From positions 1 to 64,000 of the forward strand of contig CAVXNQ010000007.1 in NCBI GenBank assembly GCA_963763205.1: DNA of 64,000 bases. Reading direction: 5' to 3'. Under the pieces are notes generated by a model. It was given only the letters and a program-made list of their open reading frames with translations, was not told where the DNA came from and made no database searches. Made by a program: the position numbers and the translations under genes. The stretch comes from DDH964 sp963763205 (lineage in GTDB: Bacteria; Desulfobacterota; Desulfuromonadia; Desulfuromonadales; DDH964). The first letter of the stretch is position 1, and every line of letters begins with the position of its first letter. Positions 59,413 through 64,000 of this stretch are shown here, in pieces.

Positions 59413-60723
59413 ATGAACCGTCGCCCCGCCGAATCATCCAAACCCGCTGCCGGCGACGCCCGCACCGTCGCCGCCGCCACCCGGGTGCTGAGCGGTGCCG
59501 GGTCGCAGCGGGGGATGGCGCGGTTGCTGCCGTTTCTCGGCCCCGCCTTCATCGCCAGCATCGCCTATGTCGACCCGGGCAACTTCGCCACCAACATCGA
59601 GGGGGGGGCGAAGTTCGGCTACACCTTGCTCTGGGTGGTGGTGGCCTGCAACCTGATGGCGATGCTGATCCAGGTCCTCGCCGCCAAGCTGGGAATCGCC
59701 ACCGGCTGCAACCTCGCCGAGCTCTGCCGCCTGCACCTGCCCAAGCCGGTGGTCTGGGGAATGTGGGTAGGCATGGAACTGGTGGCGATGGCCACCGACG
59801 TTGCCGAATTCGTCGGTGCCGCGGTCGGCCTCAACCTCCTCTTCGGCATGCCGCTGTGGCTCGCCGGGATCCTCACCGCCATCATCACCTTCCTGATCCT
59901 CGCGTTGCAGTCGCGGGGCTTTCGTCCCCTGGAGGCGGTTATCACCGCCCTGCTCGGGGTGATCGCAGTCTGCTATGTGATCGAGACCTTTCTCGACAAG
60001 CCGGACTGGGCGCTGGTCGCCTTCCACGCGGTGACGCCGCGTTTCGCCGGAGCCGAGAGCGTGGTTCTGGCCGCCGGCATCCTCGGCGCGACGGTGATGC
60101 CCCATGTCATCTTCCTGCACAGCGCCCTGACTCAGGGGCGGATCGTCGTCGCCGACCCGGCCCATAAGCGCGAGCTCTACCGTTTCCAGCTCTTCGATGT
60201 GACCATCGCCATGTCGATCGCCGGGTTCGTCAACGCGGCGATGCTGATGATGGCCGCCGCCACCTTTCACCGTTCCGGCTTCAGCCATATTGCCTCCATC
60301 GAGGAGGCCCACCGCACCCTGGAACCGCTGCTCGGCGCCGCCGCCGGCTGGGTCTTCGCCGTCTCCCTGCTCGCCGCCGGCCTCGCTTCGACCACCGTCG
60401 GCACCATGGCCGGCCAGGTCATCATGCAGGGCTTTTTGCAGCGCCACATCCCGGTCTGGCTGCGGCGGCTGATCACCATCATCCCCAGCATGGTGGTCAT
60501 CTTTCTCGGTTTCGACCCGACCCGCACCCTGGTGATCAGCCAGGTGGTCCTCAGCTTCGGCCTCCCCTTCGCCATCCTGCCGCTGATCGTCTTCTGCCAG
60601 CGCCGCGACCTGATGGGGGAGCTGGTCAACAGCCGCTTGACCAGCTTTTTCGCCTGGGCGGTGGCGCATTTGGTGATCGCGCTGAATATCTACCTGCTCT
60701 GGCAGACTTTCCTGGGAGCCTGA
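59413..60723 (+). CDS. Nramp-family divalent metal ion transporter
   Basis: 436 residues, 11 membrane segments. The conserved DPGN in SIAYVDPGNFATNIEGG and MPHVIFLHSAL (MPH motif) are intact and bind Mn2+ or Fe2+. Extra N-terminal residues (1-45) are polar. It uses the proton gradient to take up Mn(II)/Fe(II). It is followed 5 nt downstream by a UspA gene, so both are likely in one transcript. No Mn riboswitch or binding site was seen upstream. Confidence 0.94.
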   Translation: MNRRPAESSKPAAGDARTVAAATRVLSGAGSQRGMARLLPFLGPAFIASIAYVDPGNFATNIEGGAKFGYTLLWVVVACNLMAMLIQVLAAKLGIATGCNLAELCRLHLPKPVVWGMWVGMELVAMATDVAEFVGAAVGLNLLFGMPLWLAGILTAIITFLILALQSRGFRPLEAVITALLGVIAVCYVIETFLDKPDWALVAFHAVTPRFAGAESVVLAAGILGATVMPHVIFLHSALTQGRIVVADPAHKRELYRFQLFDVTIAMSIAGFVNAAMLMMAAATFHRSGFSHIASIEEAHRTLEPLLGAAAGWVFAVSLLAAGLASTTVGTMAGQVIMQGFLQRHIPVWLRRLITIIPSMVVIFLGFDPTRTLVISQVVLSFGLPFAILPLIVFCQRRDLMGELVNSRLTSFFAWAVAHLVIALNIYLLWQTFLGA

Positions 60724-60728
60724 CGACC

Positions 60729-61625
60729 ATGATCCAGCATCTTCTGGTGCCCCTCGACGGCTCGACCCTCGCCGAATCCGCCCTGCCGGTCGCCCGTGGC
60801 CTGGCCCGCGCCCTCGCCGCCCACATCACCCTGATGCACGTCATCGAACGGGCCGCCGAAGAGTCGGTCCACGGGGAGCGCCACCTCACCGAGGCCGGGG
60901 AGGCGACCGCCTATCTGGATGAGCTGCAGCGGCACCTGGCCGCCGACGGCCTGGAGGTCGACTGCCACGTGCACGCCGCGGCGGTGGCCGACGTCGCCGC
61001 GGGAATTGCCGCCCACCAGGCGGAGCTCCATCCCGACCTGATCGTCATGTGTACCCACGGGCCGACCGGACTCGCCCGGCGCATGCGCGGCAGCCTCGCC
61101 CAGCAGGTGGTGGCCCTCGGCGCGACGCCGCTGCTCCTGGTCCGCCCCGACGCGGTGGCGGCCGGCGGCGCCTTCGCCTTGCAGCGGCTGCTGGCCGCCG
61201 TCGACGGCCGCCCGGAACACGCCGCCGGCTTCGAGCTCGCCCTGGACCTGGCGGCGGCAACCGGCGCCCGGCTGCAGCTGCTGGCCATCGTCCCCTCCCT
61301 GCCGTCACTGGCCGGGACCCAGGCCACCCTCTCGCGCTTCTCTCCGGCAGCTTCGCAGAAGCTGCAGGAGCTGACCCGCCGGGGGCTGCAGGATTACCTG
61401 GACGCTGCCCTGGCCGATGCCGACGCCCGGGGCGTCGCCGCGGACGCGGAGATCCGGCCCGGGAAGATTCCCGTCGTCATCGCCGAAACCGCCGATCAGG
61501 GCGGTTCCGACCTCATCGTCATGGCCACCCACGGCAAGGCTGGCAGCAAAGCTTTCTGGGCCAACAGCGTCGCCGGGGCGGTGCAGGCCAGGACCCACCG
61601 GCCGCTGCTGCTGGTGCCGGTCTGA
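60729..61625 (+). CDS. Tandem universal stress protein
   Basis: 298 residues in two UspA domains (1-145 and 153-298). Each has the start motif ILVPLDGS/LLAAVDGR and an ATP-loop of the type GPTGLARRMRGSLAQQVV and GKAGSKAFWANSVAGAV. Such proteins bind ATP and modulate survival in stress. The gene follows the Nramp transporter by 5 nt. Confidence 0.94.
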   Translation: MIQHLLVPLDGSTLAESALPVARGLARALAAHITLMHVIERAAEESVHGERHLTEAGEATAYLDELQRHLAADGLEVDCHVHAAAVADVAAGIAAHQAELHPDLIVMCTHGPTGLARRMRGSLAQQVVALGATPLLLVRPDAVAAGGAFALQRLLAAVDGRPEHAAGFELALDLAAATGARLQLLAIVPSLPSLAGTQATLSRFSPAASQKLQELTRRGLQDYLDAALADADARGVAADAEIRPGKIPVVIAETADQGGSDLIVMATHGKAGSKAFWANSVAGAVQARTHRPLLLVPV

Positions 61626-61725
61626 GGGGACTGGCTTCGCAGAAGCCTGCCCCCGCCGGCCCTCATGGTGAAAATCCAGAGTCGCCGAGAACCCTCGTCG
61701 AGTTAACTATCCGCAGGAGCCCGCC

Positions 61726-62517
61726 GTGGTGCTGCGTTGCCTCCTTCTGTTTCTGCTTCTGCTCCCCGCCGTTCCGGCGGCCGCCGGGAATTCCCCGCCG
61801 GCCGGCCTGCGCGGGCTTCTCGCCGCCTACCCGGACGCGCTCTGCGGCGCCGCGGGAAATACCCTTCGCTGGTGCGACGGCACGGCCATGATCTTCGATG
61901 ACGGCCGGAGAAAAACCTTCGATACGCTCCTCATGGCCGCCGATCTGGAAGACCAGTTTCACCTTCCCTATCCTGCCGGCCCTGCCTTTCCCGCCCCGCC
62001 GCCGAATAACTACGATCCCGGCCGCTTCCGCAATGAGGCGTTCTTCCGCAAGATGTATGGGGCGGACCGGGCGGCGGTGGAGAAGAACCTGGTGCCGGTT
62101 CCCTGGCCCTTCGGCCCGCCGACGACCCTGCGCGTCACCCACGTCAACCGGGTGGACAAGAAACTGGCGGCGGTCATCCGCGACCTGCAGCGGCTGCCCC
62201 CCGCTCTCCGGACCTATCTCGAACAGCCGGCCGGCGGCTACTGCTGGCGGCCCATCGCCGGCACCGACCGCCTCAGCCCGCACAGTTTCGGCATCGCCGT
62301 CGACCTCGGCGGCGCCCCTGTCGCCTATTGGCGCTGGGACGCGAGGAACAACGGCGGCCGCTTTGCCTGGCACAACCAGATCCCCTGGCCGATCGTCGCC
62401 GCCTTCGAACGGCACGGCTTTATCTGGGGTGGCAAATGGTATCACTACGACACCATGCACTTCGAATACCGGCCGGAACTGCTGCCCCTTTCTCCCTCGG
62501 GAAGACAGCCGGAATAG
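61726..62517 (+). CDS. M15-family peptidase (D-Ala-D-Ala carboxypeptidase-like)
   Basis: 263 residues, GTG at 61726 after CAGGAG. Signal peptide (LLLFLLLLPAVPAAAG). Zinc-binding motifs SPHSFGIAVDLGG (SxHxxGxAxD) and YHYDTMHFEYRPEL are intact. Usually cuts peptidoglycan stem peptides in the periplasm; the distant N-terminal part (FDDGRRKTFD) and the substrate are unclear. Its own transcript ends at the terminator at 62655. Confidence 0.88.
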   Translation: MVLRCLLLFLLLLPAVPAAAGNSPPAGLRGLLAAYPDALCGAAGNTLRWCDGTAMIFDDGRRKTFDTLLMAADLEDQFHLPYPAGPAFPAPPPNNYDPGRFRNEAFFRKMYGADRAAVEKNLVPVPWPFGPPTTLRVTHVNRVDKKLAAVIRDLQRLPPALRTYLEQPAGGYCWRPIAGTDRLSPHSFGIAVDLGGAPVAYWRWDARNNGGRFAWHNQIPWPIVAAFERHGFIWGGKWYHYDTMHFEYRPELLPLSPSGRQPE

Positions 62518-62654
62518 GTCGGGGCGGTGCCGGCGGCAAGCCGACGCGAAGCGCCCGGGTGCGGGGACAAGGAGCGTGGCCAGCCGAGGGCGGACGGTAA
62601 GCTTCCCGTGCCCCAGGTCGTCCAAGAGCCAGTTGCAAAAATCAGGAGGTTTAC

Positions 62655-62697
62655 ACAAGAAAGGTCCTGCCGGGAAAACCGGTGGGACCTTTCTTGA
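62655..62697 (+). terminator. Intrinsic terminator after the M15 peptidase gene
   Basis: GAAAGGTCC(TG)CCGG, loop GAAAA, CCGG(TG)GGACCTTTC followed by TTGAGATTT. Strong 13-bp stem with a short, interrupted T-stretch. Confidence 0.7.
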
Positions 62698-62718
62698 GAT
62701 TTAGGATTTGCAGGAGGG

Positions 62719-62825
62719 TAAGTCTGGTTCCCTATAGGCAAAATGAAGCAGGTGAACCAGGAACCGCTGCTGGCTACCTCCGGCAAGCGGTTTCTCGTTG
62801 CAGCCGGGCTACCGGTAGGGAAGCT
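62719..62825 (+). promoter_or_regulatory. Candidate structured leader of the MFS gene
   Basis: TCCCTA and TAGGGA (62729-62821 ends) close a stem; inside lie GAACCGCT/AGCGGTTT and a GGCTACC that occurs twice. The spacing and the CGGGCTACCGGTAGGG part make it look like a riboswitch or other regulatory RNA, but no known family fits. Confidence 0.3.
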
Positions 62826-62880
62826 TGCGAATCTTTTGAATAAAATTATCCCTTTGCAGGGATATCCAGGCGTCGGTAGT

Positions 62881-64000
62881 ATGACAAGCATGAGAACGGA
62901 AGCCGTCGATCACGAATCCTCCCGAAGAGATTGGTCCGCCCTCAAGGTCCTGGCCGGGGGCATTCTCGGCATGGTGGTGGCCATGGGAATCGGGCGCTTC
63001 GCCTACACCCCCATCCTGCCCCTCATGCAGCGCGATCTCGGGATGAGCAATACGGTCGCAGGTTGGCTTGCGGGGTTGAACTACCTCGGTTATCTCCTCG
63101 GCGCTCTTCTTTGCACGATCTCGCCGCAGCTTCTCCGTTCCCGGGCCATTACGGGGAGTGCCTTAGTGCTGAGTCTCGCCACCACCTTTTTCATGGGCAT
63201 GACGCTTTCGGAGGTCTGGTGGGGCGTGCTGCGCCTGGGCGGCGGTATTGCCAGTGCCGTTCTTTTTATCGTCATCTCCGCCGAGGTTGTCGAGACGCTC
63301 GTCCGCCGCGGCTATGGCCATTGGCTTGGCGCTTTGTACAGCGGCATCGGTTTGGGCATCGCGCTCAGCGGCTTCATGGTCCCCCGACTGGATGCCGTCG
63401 GGGGATGGGATGCCGCCTGGATCGGCATGGGGATCATTGCCGCAATCCTTGCCATGGCTGGCGTGGCCCTGGGGCGAAAACGTGATCCCATCCAGGTGAC
63501 CGCCGCCGGGCTGTCAGAATCAGACGCCGGACTGCGCAGCATCCGGGTTCTGGCCGCAGCCTATTTCCTGGAAGGTCTGGGCTTCATCATCATCGCCACC
63601 TTCCTCGTGGCCATCATTGCCGCGACCCCCGGCTTGGGAGCTTTTGCACCCTATAGCTGGGTGGTCGTCGGCCTCTCGGCCATCCCGTCGACGATCCTCT
63701 GGCCGCATCTGGCCCGTCGCATCGGCAACAAACGGGCTCTGCTGGCGGCCTATGTTCTGCTGGCGACCGGCATTCTGGTCAGTATCCGGGCCGACTCCAT
63801 TGCCGCAGTGGTGTTCACTGCCGTTACCTTTGGTGGAACGTTCCTGGGAATCGTTACCCTGGTTCTGACCGAAGGTAACCTGAGAATGGGCAAGGAAGGA
63901 AGGCTGGCCGCGGCCTTTTTGACCGCCAGTTTCAGCGTGGGCCATGTGCTTGGCCCGATCATTGCCGGAATGCTGGCTGACCGCCGGGATGGGTTTGGCC
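62881..64000 (+). CDS. MFS transporter, YbfB/YjiJ family (3' end outside window)
   Basis: ATG at 62881, open to the last base; at least 373 residues. Eleven hydrophobic segments are visible. The first, LKVLAGGILGMVVAMGIGRF, and the AYTPILPLMQRDLGMSNTVA loop are typical of the YbfB/YjiJ family of the major facilitator superfamily. Substrate unknown. No clear ribosome site or promoter; the upstream 60 nt are AT-rich. The stop codon is not in the window. Confidence 0.88.
   Translation, partial: MTSMRTEAVDHESSRRDWSALKVLAGGILGMVVAMGIGRFAYTPILPLMQRDLGMSNTVAGWLAGLNYLGYLLGALLCTISPQLLRSRAITGSALVLSLATTFFMGMTLSEVWWGVLRLGGGIASAVLFIVISAEVVETLVRRGYGHWLGALYSGIGLGIALSGFMVPRLDAVGGWDAAWIGMGIIAAILAMAGVALGRKRDPIQVTAAGLSESDAGLRSIRVLAAAYFLEGLGFIIIATFLVAIIAATPGLGAFAPYSWVVVGLSAIPSTILWPHLARRIGNKRALLAAYVLLATGILVSIRADSIAAVVFTAVTFGGTFLGIVTLVLTEGNLRMGKEGRLAAAFLTASFSVGHVLGPIIAGMLADRRDGFG

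Overview
The window is about 64 kb of very GC-rich bacterial chromosome, and nearly all of it is coding. The gene order rplU-rpmA-obgE-proB-proA-nadD-rsfS-rlmH, a second-type nuo operon (F-G-H-I-J-K-L-M-N) and a fused LapA-LapB-like TPR protein point to the Desulfuromonadota (Geobacter/Desulfuromonas relatives, formerly Deltaproteobacteria). This placement is inferred from gene content and order; no rRNA is present to confirm it.

Layout. 1-10853 (+): complex I genes from the last part of nuoF to nuoN. 10854-18919: mostly plus-strand small genes (a 70-aa protein, methyltransferase-like, DUF945-like, BON, DUF2254, FMN reductase, macro-like), with GFA-family and 2-TM genes on the minus strand. 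The 70-aa gene lies between two copies of an apparent small RNA. 19000-22723 (-): a REC/PATAN/DnaJ/TPR protein, mltG and plsY. 23078-25376 (+): a polar amino acid ABC transporter. 25405-28052: a decayed tRNA-Pro copy, a CYTH protein, an MBL/beta-CASP nuclease and an intact tRNA-Pro(CGG). 28365-32216 (-): NMN adenylyltransferase-like, ApgM-like mutase, PHP phosphoesterase, radical SAM protein and a tiny entericidin-like lipoprotein. 32228-35945 (-): lspA, ileS and a ribbon-helix-helix protein. 36213-41175: nhaA, a ClC channel with CBS-like tail, and a gapN-like dehydrogenase. 41433-45882 (-): DNA glycosylase, glycosyltransferase, PAS histidine kinase, comF. 45915-55145 (-): a long housekeeping run, gpmI, lapAB-like, dksA-like, rlmH, rsfS, nadD, proA, proB, obgE, rpmA, rplU. 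55280-59125: tesA diverging from a ybbA-ybbP exporter. 59413-64000 (+): Nramp transporter, UspA, M15 peptidase and a partial MFS transporter.

Two features cut across the window. First, at least eleven genes, including essential ileS, plsY and proA and also nuoI and nuoL, carry single-base indels that break the frame while the protein continues perfectly in another frame. This is almost certainly sequence or assembly error, and I annotate those genes as whole. Second, many of the few spacers hold short tandem-word elements. The word differs at each locus, but the period is almost always 7 nt (sometimes 9), and there is often an inverted copy that gives a hairpin. They sit inside operons (nuoF/G, nuoH/I, nuoI/J, nuoL/M, ileS/lspA, proB/proA, obgE/rpmA) and in convergent gaps. 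They resemble the heptanucleotide STRR repeats of heterocystous cyanobacteria and are the most unusual signal here.

Functionally the window serves energy conservation (proton-pumping NADH or ferredoxin:quinone oxidoreductase), cell-envelope assembly (mltG, plsY, lspA, LapAB-like, tesA/ybbAP), translation and ribosome maintenance (ileS, L21, L27, ObgE, RsfS, RlmH), proline and NAD synthesis, and ion homeostasis (NhaA, ClC, Nramp).
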